Part shown: positions 41,991 to 53,232 of the stretch, piece after piece | Layout: the number at the start of each line of letters is the position of its first letter | Numbering within the stretch: position 1 is the first letter of the stretch | Assembly: GCA_013339765.2 (NCBI GenBank) | Contig: CM023454.1 | Span: 151,986,355 to 152,050,354 of the forward strand | Source: Haemaphysalis longicornis | Lineage: Eukaryota; Arthropoda; Arachnida; Ixodida; Ixodidae | Direction: 5' to 3' | DNA: 64,000 bases | Program-made: the position numbers and the translations under genes | Notes under the pieces: generated by a model | What the model was told of the DNA's origin: nothing | Database searches by the model: none | Seen by the model: the letters and a program-made list of their open reading frames with translations, nothing else

Positions 41991-43929
41991 ACCCATAAGA
42001 CAATCGCGACAGCTCCTTTTTTTCCCGATAAACGTTTCACTTTTCGTCGGAAATGCTTTACAAGTTGATCGTGTAGGGCCCACCAGAACAACTAGATGCG
42101 AAAGGCACTTTTATGTCACAAGACAAGGAGGGGGAGGAAGACGCCTAACTGTCGTTGTGTACGAATGCGAAGCTAAATTTAAGAATGAAAGCGTTAGTAA
42201 TCAAGCAAGCAAGCTGCGCGTTTTCTTTCCTTTGTTTTTCTACTTCAACGACCAGCTGATCACTAGGTGGGCGCATATTTTGAAGTAGACAGGGTAGGCA
42301 GTTAACAAGCGATAAAAGGTGTCGTTGGAAGAATAGAGTATATCATAAGGCCCTCTGATTTCAGTTGGTTCCAGATTCTGCAGGCTTCCTGTGTAACATA
42401 ATGTTTCGAAGAAGCGTGTAGTCGCGGACGCGGATTATTCTGCAAGCCCTCTCAGCGCTGCTCGCGGAAGATATAAGAATGTTTGCGAGCGCAGACCTCA
42501 CGAGAAGACGACCCAGCATTAACTTTTTTGTCGTGTGCTGATTCAAGTGTGTATTTTCGCATTCTTTATCTTCACCTTTATTCTTATGTTAAATCTGGTT
42601 ATGTGCACTGCAGGACGAAAGCCTTTCCCAAAGGTGTGTGGCCAGGCTATCCAGCGCCTGAAGGCCGACACTGTGATTGTATTATCATTGCGAGGTTTTC
42701 AGCAAATGTACTCCTCCATGGTTGCTAAATTGTTGTCTGGTGAGGAAATGGCGTCTGTGTCCCAGGGAGCCTCACGTGGCATGGGTGAACCTATCTAGTA
42801 CAGCCTCCCGTGGTATCCGGTGGCGTTGTCGAGCCTGGTACAACGCTCTAGAGGCGTGACATGGAAGGTGCAAAGAGCGCGCAAGGAGCGCGGCAACGCT
42901 TCCCCCCGCGCTTTTTTCTGCCCCCAAGCGCCTTTACCTTACACTTGTGCGTGAACGTACTATATGCAACTTTGTGTCAGGTGCATTGTGTCGCTTTGTG
43001 TCAGGTGGATACAGCGCGCAAGGAGAGCAGCAAGGCCCCATCTCTGCGCTGACCCTAACCCGGAGAGAATGTTGCATTATACATCGTAATTCCTTCGCAT
43101 AATATCCATCAAATTTATGACAAATTGGCCTATCCAGAGTAGAGATCAATATCTGAGGTATGATATTGTTCGAAGACGACGACGAGGATGAGAACAAGGA
43201 AGAAGAAGCTGGGCAGGCGCGCAGCCAGCGCCGGTTCTGTCTCATGGCCGACATCTTGTAAATAGTAAGAATACATTGTTCGCCCATCTCATGGTTCACG
43301 TCCTTTGTCCTGCCACCACATAACAATATTGTCAAGCATAACTTCCCTGCTCTCAGGTATGAATGCCGCGCTAGATTATGTAAGCACGCTAAACCGATTT
43401 CCATCGTAGTGTATGACCATAGCATAACCACATGAGAAAACGCTGCTACGGAGACACTGTTACTAAATTTCAGAGGAGAACGAATGACAATCACCTACAT
43501 GCATATGCCGGTGTTGCGACCCTGTGACGCACCTGGCGCCTAGACAGACTGAATGTACTACACTTAGAACGCGTCAGAAAAATTTAAGCTCTCACGAAAT
43601 AGAATCCATTTGCGAACCGAGTGACTGCGCCACATAAATATATATTTCCAACGCACACAAACGGTAATTATCAGTCGGGAACGTGCTACAAAAGCAGCGG
43701 CGACAGTGGCGAGAGGGCCGGAGGCTACTTTCTAAACGGTCCGCTAGGGTGATGCGTGGCGTCCCTACAGGCAGCACTCGAGGCGAACAGCGGTCTCAAA
43801 TTGCACTCGAAAGCGAGACTGGATGCTAAATAGGCCTCCGATAGAGGCACCGATTTTGAAAATACGCATCTACAGGAATATGAGTACAAACGCCAGAATA
43901 TATTTGTAGGCACTAAAGAGTCACCACAA
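41991..43929. other. mostly unrecognised sequence
   Basis: 42603-42630 (CACTGCAGGACGAAAGCC) resembles the RTE 3' UTR block seen at 27060. 43205-43330 ends CCACATAACAATAT, like the end of the solo LTR at 29887, and 43511-43540 begins TGTTGCGACC, like an LTR start, but they do not pair into one element. No gene accepted. Confidence 0.4.
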
Positions 43930-45652
43930 AAGTCCTCCTTTCCCTCTAAGTCGTGCTCATCTACCCTGCCGGAAGACTGGAAAAAAGCAAAACTAGTACT
44001 AATTCACAAATCAGGAGACAAAAACGACGTTTCAAATTTCAGGCCTATTTCAATAACAAGCACGTCATGCAAATTACTTGAGCACATAATCCTGAAGCAT
44101 CTAACTGTTTTCTTGGAAAAAGTGAACTTTTTATCACCTCATCAGCACGGCTTCACCAGCGGTCTATCAACTATTACACAGCTAGCAGAAGTAGTTCACG
44201 ACCTCGCACTATCCATTAACAACCTCGCGCAAACGGACATCATTCTACTGGATTTTTTCCAAGGCGTTTGTTGTGTAGGCCATACTAAATAATTGGGAAA
44301 TTGGAAAGTGTGATCGGCATGGGTAAAAGAGTTCCTCACGAACAGATCACAGTTTGTTATTTTCGAAAAACACCATCTCAGACCGTACCTGTAACATCCG
44401 GTGTTCCACAGGGGTCAGTCCTGGGACCACTATTGTTCTTAATTTTTATAACGACATCACTTCCAATATCGAGTGCAACATCAAGTTATTTGCAGATGAC
44501 TGCATTATTTACGGGGAAATTAATAGCTATACGGACCACCTAATGCTTAAACAGGTCACTTAATAAAATAACGAAATGGTGTTCCGACTGGCAAATGACC
44601 ATAAACATTAAAAAATCCGTTACCATGACTGTTTCAACAAAAAAACAGCCATCTATGTTTACATATTTCATTAATGGCATACCCTTAAGTAAGGTTTCGC
44701 AACACAAATATTTAGGAATTACGATTACTTCCGATCTTAGAGGGGATACACACATCACAAATATTACCGCCGCCGCGTTGCGCAAACTGTTCTACCTAAA
44801 ACGAATGACTAAAGACGTCCCCCACTCCTACCAAGCGGTTATCTTATAGAACATTCGTAAGACCGCTTCTGGAATATGCAAACACAATATGGTTTCCGCA
44901 CTCGACTACCCTCATTAAAAAGATTGAAAGTGTCCAACGAAAGGCCATAAGGTTCATCCACAATAAATATAAACGGTCTGACTCTCCCACTAACCTCTTG
45001 GCTGTTCAGGAATAAAAAGTTTGTCCAATTAGAGCGAGGCACGCTCGCCTAAAATTCTTGTTCCAGCTAATTCAGAACAGTTACAAGATTGATACGCATA
45101 AATACATATATTTTTCTCAGACCCGCCCTACACGTCACAAACCACGAACCGAAACGATATCTGAATATTCCTGCAGTAACGACACGTTTATGTACCCTTT
45201 TTTTTCCCATGGCAATACGCGAGTGGAATAAACTGGGACCCGGTGATAACAAGCACAGACTCGTTATCTAAGTTCGTCGAAATGCTAGATTATTCAGTGC
45301 AGAAATAACACTTATTGTTGCGCGAACCGAACAGCATATGTGTAGCATTTCCAGCTTTCAAATCTGTTGAATTTCTTGTGTATTTTGTTGCTGCAGCTTG
45401 TAGTGGCACTATACTTACCATTTTGATGGACTTGTTTCTTTGGTTTATTTTTCTTCTTGTTACTACAGCTTGTAATATAGGCGTGTGTATGCGTAAAGTT
45501 GTGTAATTATTTCTGTCTTTGAGTGCATATGTTCTTTTTTCTTCTTTCTCATGAAGCAAGCCGCAGATTCACATGTTTCTCGTACGCACATTTTGTACGC
45601 CCTCCTGCTATCTCTCGAATGAGAGTGGCAGTATTGTAAATAATAAATAAAA
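43930..45652 (+). mobile_element. element G: non-LTR retrotransposon, 5'-truncated
   Basis: Starts inside the RT fingers at about 43960 and ends in an AATAAATAAA tail at 45638-45652. The RT is of the FADDC type, like elements C, E and J. 3' UTR about 45290-45637. Flanks do not show an obvious target duplication. Confidence 0.8.
43960..45270 (+). pseudogene. element G reverse transcriptase, several frameshifts
   Basis: Visible: LPEDWKKAKLVLIHKSGDKN, NFRPISITSTSCKLLEH, HQHGFTSGLSTITQLAE, then after breaks SGVPQGSVLGPLLFLIF, KLFADDCIIYGEI with FADDC at 44489-44503, MTINIKKSVTMTV, KYLGITITSDLRGDTH, RPLLEYANTIWFPH, and a C-terminal PTRHKPRTETISEY. The SKAFD motif is disrupted (DFFQGV) at about 44255. 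At least five frame changes or stops. Confidence 0.85.
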
Positions 45653-47301
45653 CATGAGCGCAATGGACAAAATAGGCATTTTCCTAAAATGCATTTTATA
45701 GTCATCAGGGTACTGAGTGCGCGTTAGCACTCATGAAACAGAACTATAAGTCCCGTTGCAATATCCCTGGCATGATTCTTGCCGGAGGCTTATGCCAATG
45801 GCTTCCAATCGCACAAACAAGACTCTGTGACGTCACAGAAAAATCGCCGGAAAACTGGTGCGGGAGTCACCCTCCTGCGTCATGCTTTCCTTGAACATCT
45901 CCATTGCTGTCTAAATTTGCGACGCCACTCTTGTCGGACAAAATAGTCGTTTCAAGGAACGAAACGTTCGCTTTGTTTTTATCGCCCCTTTGACCGGGGC
46001 ATTAGGTCTTACTGTCGCCAGTGAAGTCATCCACTGGGCACTCTCTCTTCCGCAAACATTCCTTTTAGCCGGTAAAGCTAGCGTACACAATGCCCAGACG
46101 CAATACCTGACGGAGCAAAACTCATTTTGACTTAATTCGCATGTGTACATTCATTAGCCACGAAAAGACTGAAGTAATTTGAGGCAAATTCATCTTGGGG
46201 GTGTTCAGACAATCTCGTGACGTATAGTTCAAGCAAATTTGAAACAAAAGGAAAATGATGGAAAGGACGAGAAGAAAGGCAAACGCAAAAGGGAAACGGA
46301 CAAGAAAGTGTGGTTCATTTGCGGAGATCCCCGATGGAGGCCGGTATTACACCCGTCCCAATACCGCTGGCTTCTTTTAACACAGCACTTCACAATAATA
46401 GAAAGACGAACTGTCTTCTGAGCGAGCCGTGCGCTTCAGTTTCTCCATTTCCAGCGCACTTTTAATTTCTCTTTCAGCCGACGAAAGCTCCGATATAAAT
46501 TCTGAATAAAGGACTACCCCTACGACTCCGCGCCGCCGAAAGCTTCTCCATTCAGGAGATATGGTTTTCATCTCGCTTTTAATATGGCTCACTTCGTGTA
46601 CGGTTTTCCGTTATTTTTCGTTTTTCTGAGCCCTCAATTGTCGTGCGAGAAAAGTGCTCACATGAGTTAAGCCCGCGGAAGTACTGCTAAATTTAAGGAG
46701 ACATGCTTTCCTAATCCACCAGTCAGTCAGAAATATTTATAGTTACATAAAACGGAGCCATCTCTCCAGAAATATTTCTATTGAGAATATAGTCGAGAAA
46801 GCAAAAAAAAAGTTTTTTTGCTCCCATTAATACGTTTCAGTGCGGAATTCTGGATGCCCGCCAAGGTATTGTAAAGCAGAAGAAAGTTATCAAAAGATCG
46901 GGTTGGTCATCGACACTACATCCGAACAAGGAATTTTCCGAAAGAACGGCCGCTTTTTTGGCTCCCTAGGATTGAGCGGACATGCACAGAGAAAATGTGC
47001 TTGTTCTACCTAAACCGCAGAGTAACCGCAAGGGACACGAATGGTACCCCAGTGGGCGTGGTGTTTTTTTAAGGCGAAAGCAACGCATCGCCACCTGGGA
47101 AAAAAATTCCTGTGTCGGGAGCGCCGTAAGCTGTACATGTACGCCCGCAAGAGACCGCCACTCCCAGCAGCGAAGCAACACATGCGCATGCGCAGAGCCA
47201 CATGAAAAAGTGAGGGAGCCGCCATGACGCACGCCTTTCCTATTGCGTCGTTTTGTCTAATTGTTCCAGGGACTAAGAGGCTCTGCCTAATGTCGTGATC
47301 A
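45653..47301. other. unrecognised sequence
   Basis: Only short open frames (all under 90 codons) and no motif, tandem repeat or RNA gene recognised. Confidence 0.45.
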
Positions 47302-48737
47302 GGGGCCCTATTCTCGACTGCACAAATTGCCGGCATTTCGCCCATGTTTTTTTGCGTAAGCACGACGTAAGCAATCAGTGACGTACTACACCTATAGCTA
47401 TGACGACATGCAGTGTAATTTGACGAGTCACTCATAAAGATCGCTACCAAGGTATCAAATATTGTGCAAGAAAGATTAAAAACACTTGGCATGTACTATA
47501 AAAATTAAGACGGTAGCTGAGGCTGACAAGAAAAACACATTTCTGGAGGTCAAATTTGGCGCCAACACCACAAGGCGATCGAGTAACGTTGATCCAAAAG
47601 CGAGCGAAAGGCGGATGTCGAGCTAAAGAACATCACACAATTTTTTTACCGTATCTATTTATTTCTTTCAATTGCTTTTATTAAGATAGCTGGGCTCTCA
47701 CTTCAATGCAAGCTTTGTTGCGTTATCACCTTCCCTGCCGCCACCACCGCCACGCCATCGTCTGCTGCTATGTTACAAGTTTATGGCGTGATCACAGAAA
47801 AAGACGGCCGCGACCATCGCTTCTATGACACATAAGAGCAGCGAAGTGCTACGCCTGATAACCGCGGAGCGCACCGATGTCGCCGATTCACTCATTCGTC
47901 AAGCTCGCCTGCAATCAGCGTTGTAATGAACTAAATAGTCAGTTTTCATTGTTATTTTTCTCTTGAGTTCGATCATGTGACCCAACAGCTTACTAGGACA
48001 AGTATGGACAAATGTCATGCATTGGGTTCTCTTTGTCATGGAGAGGCTTGTACTTCTCTCTTATGTTGCGGTTACGCCAAACAAATAATTTTTATTTCAT
48101 TGCCAAACATAAAAGCAAAATACTGCATGTTATTTGTATGTTCCATGATCGCTGACTTGGAAGCAGTTGAAACTATAATTTGTTTCGGTAGGAAACATGC
48201 TTTAAACAGCGCGCATGCGAAACTGCGGCTGCTGCAAATTGCCGCACATTTCGCGGCGCCGTAAGCCGGGGCAATATTTTGCCCTATTTTGCTTGTATTT
48301 TGCGACAAAAACAGGCGCCATTTTTAAGCTGTTACGTAGCATTACGTCACTTTTACGCAGGCTGAAGTTGCCAATGCACGACGTAATCGTTCCCGCCAAC
48401 TGTTTAAATTACGTCACACCTTCTCAGCCAATCACAGAGGAAGTGTGTATTACAAGCAGTATTGTTGTTGAATAGCAAATACAGGCTTACGTTGTCATGC
48501 CCGCTGCATTTAGTCTGGTTTTTCATTGCCGGCCAAGAATTATGCGGCTTTAGTAACGAGAAATAAGGCAAACTTGGAACTGGTGTCCGTAGACGACATG
48601 AAACGTCAAAATGACGACAGCACACACAACCGCTTTGTCAATCGGAAGCACGTGACCAAAATTGAAAGCCAATCAAAAAAGACTTCCGGAAAATTGCCTG
48701 AATTGCCGGCAATTTGTGCAGTCGAGAATAGGGCCCC
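47302..48737. mobile_element. 1.4-kb element bounded by perfect 34-bp terminal inverted repeats
   Basis: 47302-47335 (GGGGCCCTATTCTCGACTGC...) and 48704-48737 are exact reverse complements over 34 bp. No transposase is recognisable inside; the largest frame (47977-48264) has no known domain. A partial extra copy of the TIR (CAAATTGCCG, CACATTTCGC) lies at about 48233-48255. I could not identify a target duplication. Probably a non-autonomous DNA transposon. Confidence 0.7.
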
Positions 48738-48794
48738 AGCCCGCGTATACGCATGACGAAAAATTAGAACTACCACCGACCATGAAAGTTCATA

Positions 48795-48842
48795 AAACAA
48801 AGACGTTTCGGCTTCCGTAAGGAACCCTTGTTCACAATGAAA
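48795..48842 (-). ncRNA. hammerhead-like hairpin at PLE 3 end
   Basis: Minus strand: TTGTGAACAAGG, stem GGGTTCC-ttac-GGAAGCC (one mismatch), GAAACGTC. Same arrangement as at PLE 1 and 2. Here the bases at hammerhead positions 3 and 8 would read G and C, a reversed version of the canonical C3-G8 pair. Stem III is poor in this copy. Confidence 0.35.
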
Positions 48843-49829
48843 TGAGAGCGAGAGTGATGAGGTTTATGTTGGCTTCAAGATGGGACGTGGGCAGCGTGCG
48901 TACGTAACGCGTGCGAAGTGGCCGTCATTGCGATTAAGTGTGTGCTCCGTGATCTGGATTGTCAGGGATTCAAGATAAAGCCTCGAGGTGCAGTTCTTCA
49001 ATTTTTCTACTATTTTCGCACTGGCACGTTATGGCGAGTTGCTTTTGCGTGCTCCGCGAGAGCATTAGACGATACGATTTTCTGTGTTACACATTGTACA
49101 GGTGCTGCTTGAGTCTCTGCTGGAAATGGGAAAATCCTTTCCTGTATTTCTGTTGTTTTGTCGTGCGTTCTCCTTTCAAGACTTCCGTCGAACTCTTGAT
49201 TTCACGCATATACGCGATCAGCGGCAACGTGCTCTTTTTTAAATAACGTGCTCAAATTAGGAGTTTCTTGTGTGTTTGGGAGTGCTGTGAACTCCATTCG
49301 ACTGGTGACACAGTGCAGGCTGTCAGTCCTTTTATTCGTCCTTCTACATTGTCCGTTTCTCCTATGCGTCATAGTTTCCCTATTTCTTGTACGTTTTTTC
49401 GCCCTCCTTGTAAGCCCTGTTGTTATATTAGCTGTTAGTGACGAACATGCTTGCAGGATAATTCAGAAATTATTAGCATTCCGAAATTATTACATAGTGG
49501 GGCACAATATATCACGTCTAACTTACGTTTATATGTACAAAGTCTCAATTCATTTATCTGGAAAGCTGGAAAACCTTCAGCGGGAACGTACGAGAAACGA
49601 AGGATGGTCGAGAGAAACCATGCTGACACGAAAAATAGCTAGTACTAACGTAAAGTTCGTTCTGGAAGCTCCATTCAACTTTACTTGAATGATAAGAAAA
49701 ACACACATATAAATAGAGAAGCATTGCACAACTTGGTGAAAATTTGGCACAATCAGTCCACTGGGTACACGCAGAGCACGTCATTTTCTTTGTTGGTTAA
49801 TGCGGTGCTGACGCACGTGTCGCCCCTCT

Positions 49830-50722
49830 TGTCGATAGCACTTGCCTCAATCATTTATCGTGCCAGGCGATTGTGTTTCCGTCCGATAACGTCAATTTCG
49901 CCTATGCGTGCGGTGCATGCACAATCGCGGCAATGCAACGGAAGGTGGCCGGATGGCGTTGTCTGGAGTGATGCAGCCTCTTCTCGGGCTCTGTGACTTG
50001 TGTACGTGCCGGTTTGTCCAATGTAAACTTTTCCACGTGATAATTTGATGCGATAAGCAACTTCACTGCTGCAATCCGCGTACCTCGTGCGATGTTTTTA
50101 ATCACATTGCTCCCCTTTGGGTTGATCGTTAGGTTACCGGTACATTTTATAGGCCTTGTTGGTGCGCTGCACGCGACAAAAACACCTTGTCTGGCCGCAA
50201 TCTTCTTAAGGTTGTGCGTGAGGCCGTGCAAGTAGGGAATCACTGCAGAGATACTTTTTGTGTATTCCACGCCTGGTGTCTTTTCCTTCTCCTTTTCTTT
50301 CATCCGTTTAAGGCCGCTAACGTGCTCTTTGTGTAGCCAGCATAACGTAACCTTGTAATCTGCTGGTTGAGGCTTGTAGTCATCTCGTGTTGGCAGCACT
50401 TTTCCATAGCGGAGCGCAAGGCCATAACCGCTATTGCTCGCTTCACATTTTTGGAATGGGCCGAGTCATGCAGGAGGAAGCTCCGGGTTTTGCAACGCCA
50501 GCAGGTATGCCCAATGCCGAATCGCAGGTTTGGGTCCAAAAACCTGAGGTGGATGTTTTCCGGCATCTCGCATGTGAAGGTTAGCCTCCGGGCGCTGTCA
50601 TCAAAACACTTCAGAATATCCGTCTGAAAATCGCCCAGTATTTCCGCGCACAGGACCAAATAATCGTCCACGTACTGGAAAGTGGCCACAACTGGATTCC
50701 GTTTTTCTTCCGTAAACTTCAT
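49830..50722 (-). pseudogene. PLE 3 reverse transcriptase end and GIY-YIG region
   Basis: VVATFQYVDDYLVLCAEI with YVDD at 50663-50674, RRLTFTCEMPENIHLRFLD, HDSAHSKNVKRAIAVMALRS, then EYTKSISAVIPYLHGLTHNL and KKIAARQGVFVACSAP. The nuclease portion follows in shifting frames (GKVYIGQTG-like region degenerate near 50020; CRDCACTARIGEIDVIG-like at about 49930). Frame changes near 50330 and 50030. Confidence 0.75.
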
Positions 50723-50897
50723 TTGTTAGTCAGCATTGTGTCCGTGTTTCTCTCGACCATCCTTCGTTTCCGTACGTCCTAGCTGAAGGTTTTCCAGCGA
50801 TCATGAACCAACTCGCCCAATCCCCAATCAATACTTCATTCTGAAGATCCAGCATTTGAACCTTCACCGAGGTTGTGTGATGGGGCAGGTTATGCAT

Positions 50898-51677
50898 TGT
50901 TACGAATCGGCCAACGCCGCCGTATTTTCCCGCATCAGCCACCACGTGCGAAGCCAACACGTGTGCCACAGCCGTCAGACACCACGTGCGAAGCCACCAC
51001 GTGTGCTACAGCCGTCAGGCGCCCGTGTACTTTCGCGTACTTTCGTGAATCATACTTTCGTGTCTCCACCTGCCCGTCTCGGACGCTTCGCTATCAGCGC
51101 GATCAACATTCGGCGGCGCGCCCAGGCATTCTTCTCTGACGTGCGCCCAGCCGTCCGGTGCCAGCACGTCGGTGAGTCACGCCTCGACATGCCCGGCGAG
51201 CCTTGTCTCAGCATGTTTGAAGGACACTCTCTCCCCTCTCTCGGACTCCACGTGCAACGAGGCCATCGATGACTCACGAACTGTGGAAAGAGCGTTGTGT
51301 GTGTCTGTGACGTTCGTGGCGTGTTGCTACTTGGTGTTTTGACGGTTGCTGCTTTTGGGTATAAATAGAAGCAGCCCCAAACGCTGAAATTCATTCCTGT
51401 CTGAGCAGCGAATCCATGCGGTCGCTCTGCTCGAGTCCTGTATTGTAACCTCACCCGTCGGGGCATTATATGTTTTTTTGGCTTCGTCTCACCTCTTGCT
51501 ATGAAGTAAACAGTTACGTTATCCTACTGCTCTGGACTTCTTCACGGCTGCAACAGCGGCTGGCTGCTCGCATCATACACGCTACCCCTCGTATGTCGGA
51601 GGCCACGGAACTCGGATCGGGTGCCCCAGCCCGGTCGCAACAACTGGTGTCAGCGCTGGGATGACACGGTTGCAACA
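50898..51677 (+). repeat. Gypsy-2 5' LTR
   Basis: 780 bp, TGTTAC...GCAACA. Contains GGGTATAAATAG (about 51357-51368), a TATA box at the expected U3 position, and short internal duplications of CCACGTGCGAAGCCA. Followed by ACTGGTTGGCAGCGG, the probable primer-binding site. Confidence 0.9.
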
Positions 51678-51927
51678 ACTGGTTGGCAGCGGTCGGATGA
51701 CAACTTCGTAACACCTGGAGCCAGCGGTGCGAGACCCAACACCACGGACGTAAAGGCGGCTTCAGACTTCGCAGAATTCACGGTGGTCAAGGGTGAGTGC
51801 GGGACTTTTCTTCACTGAGTTTTACCAGGCTTCTGAGGATAGCTGGTAGGGCGTGTGTTTTTGTCGCATGGGTTATTCGCGCAAAACATTTTTTGGAGCA
51901 GTGGGGAAGCAGTACTCTAGACCGGCC

Positions 51928-53232
51928 ATGAATTTGAAGGCGTTGAAAAAACCGCAGTTGTTGGAGCTTGCAAAAGAGTTGCGCTTGGATGTTACGGACG
52001 CGCTGAGAAAGCCAGAGCTGATACAGGCTATACTCGCTGTTGGGGCTGACGATGACGAGCTGTCTGAGTGCATTGAGACGATCAATGGCAGGGAGACCGC
52101 TAAACGTCAGGCTGCAGAGGCTGTGCGCCAGCGTGAGGAACGCGAGGAAAGAAAGCGCAAAGAGGAACGCGAAGAAAGAAAGCGAGAACAGGAACGCGAG
52201 GAAAGAAAGCGCCAAGAGGAACGTGAGGAAAGAAAGCGAGAACAGGAACCCGAGGATAGAAGGCGAGAACAGGAGCGACAGCATGAGCTGGAAATGAAGC
52301 GTCTAGACGTCGAGGCGTCTCGACCTAGACGTCAGAGTGGCAGCAGCGTGCAGTCTGCGGCGACTGAGCGGCCTACGCTACGAATGTGTGACCTAATGCG
52401 ACCCTACAAGGTAGGAGAAAACATCGGTCTTTTTTTGGTCAACTTCGAGCGTACGTGTGAGAGGGCCCAGTTTAGCCGAGACTCATGGCCGCAAAAGCTG
52501 CTTACGCTTTTGCCAGGTGAGGCATCCGACGTGATGGCCCGCTTGCCAAAGGAGGAGGCGGAGGACTACGAGAAAGTCAAGTCTAGCCTCCTGCGTAAGT
52601 ACAGGCTGTCAGCAGAGGCATTTCGCCAGAAGTTCCGTGAAGCCGAGAAAGCTAGGGGCGAGTCGTAATCGGAGTTCGCCTACAAGCTGAGGGCAAATAT
52701 GGAAGAGTGGCTCAAAGAGGCAAAGGCTTTCGGAGAGCACGACAAGGTAGTTGAGTGCTTCGGTCTTGAGCAGTTTTACCACCGTCTACCAGAGAACCTG
52801 AGACTCTGGGTGCAAGATAGGCCAGGGGTAAGTACTGCGGATCAGGCAGCTCAGCTAGCCGACGAGTTTGTCGCACGTCGAGGGGCGCAGGGGCCGAAAG
52901 ACGGCCAAACAGAGTTCAGGCCGAGGCCTGATAAGTCAGGGCCGAAAGGCAGAGCTCCCCGGGAAGACGGTGGAGCAAGGGAAGTCGTTCTCGTGGATAG
53001 AGAAACTGGCCACGATAACAAAAAGAGAGCAGCAGACGCTGAGGAGCAGCGCAGAAAGAAAGCTTTTGAAGCGCGCAGACAGGCTGCGTGTTACAACTGC
53101 GGCGAGACGGGACATTTCGCCGCTAGTTGCAAAAAAGGAAAACTCCTCTTTCACGTGCTAGATCAGAGTGAGGACAGCAGGCAGTTTCTAGAGCCGTACG
53201 TACGGGAGCTAGCCGTCAATAAGATAATATAG
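51928..53232 (+). pseudogene. Gypsy-2 gag with SCAN-like capsid and CCHC zinc knuckle, one in-frame stop
   Basis: Likely start MNLKALKKPQLLELAKELRL at 51928. Parts: N-terminal helix region, a highly charged Arg/Glu repeat (about residues 68-125, EERKREQE units), then RPYKVGENIGLFLVNFERTC and the SCAN-like capsid (WPQKLLTLLPGEASDVMARL, SEFAYKLRANMEEWLKEAKA, FGLEQFYHRLPENLRLWVQD), and a CCHC knuckle CYNCGETGHFAASC. A single TAA at 52666-52668 lies between RGES and SEFAY, with the frame continuing. The SCAN domain of vertebrates is known to derive from Gypsy capsids of the Gmr1 type. The coding frame is lost at 53221 by insertion of element H. Confidence 0.88.

Larger units (their letters stand above)
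48775..50890 (-). mobile_element. Penelope-like element 3, 5'-truncated
   Basis: Minus-strand order: RT C-terminal half (50722-50300), linker, GIY-YIG nuclease remnant (50240-49830), long decayed 3' part, and a terminal hairpin of the PLE type at 48795-48840. The RT sequence is clearly different from PLE 1 and 2, so this is another PLE lineage. Gypsy-2 begins directly at 50898. Confidence 0.75.

Noticed and set aside
42535..42798. 87-codon frame with a hydrophobic N-terminus, possible secreted peptide
   Set aside because: The segment after the hydrophobic stretch overlaps a sequence resembling an RTE 3' UTR block (CACTGCAGGACGAAAGCC), so the apparent mature peptide is probably repeat-derived. 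No Cys framework or known family was seen.
52139..52290. Satellite or microsatellite in Gypsy-2
   Set aside because: The repeated GAGGAAAGAAAGCG units are in frame and encode the charged Glu/Arg helix of gag, so they are part of the coding region.
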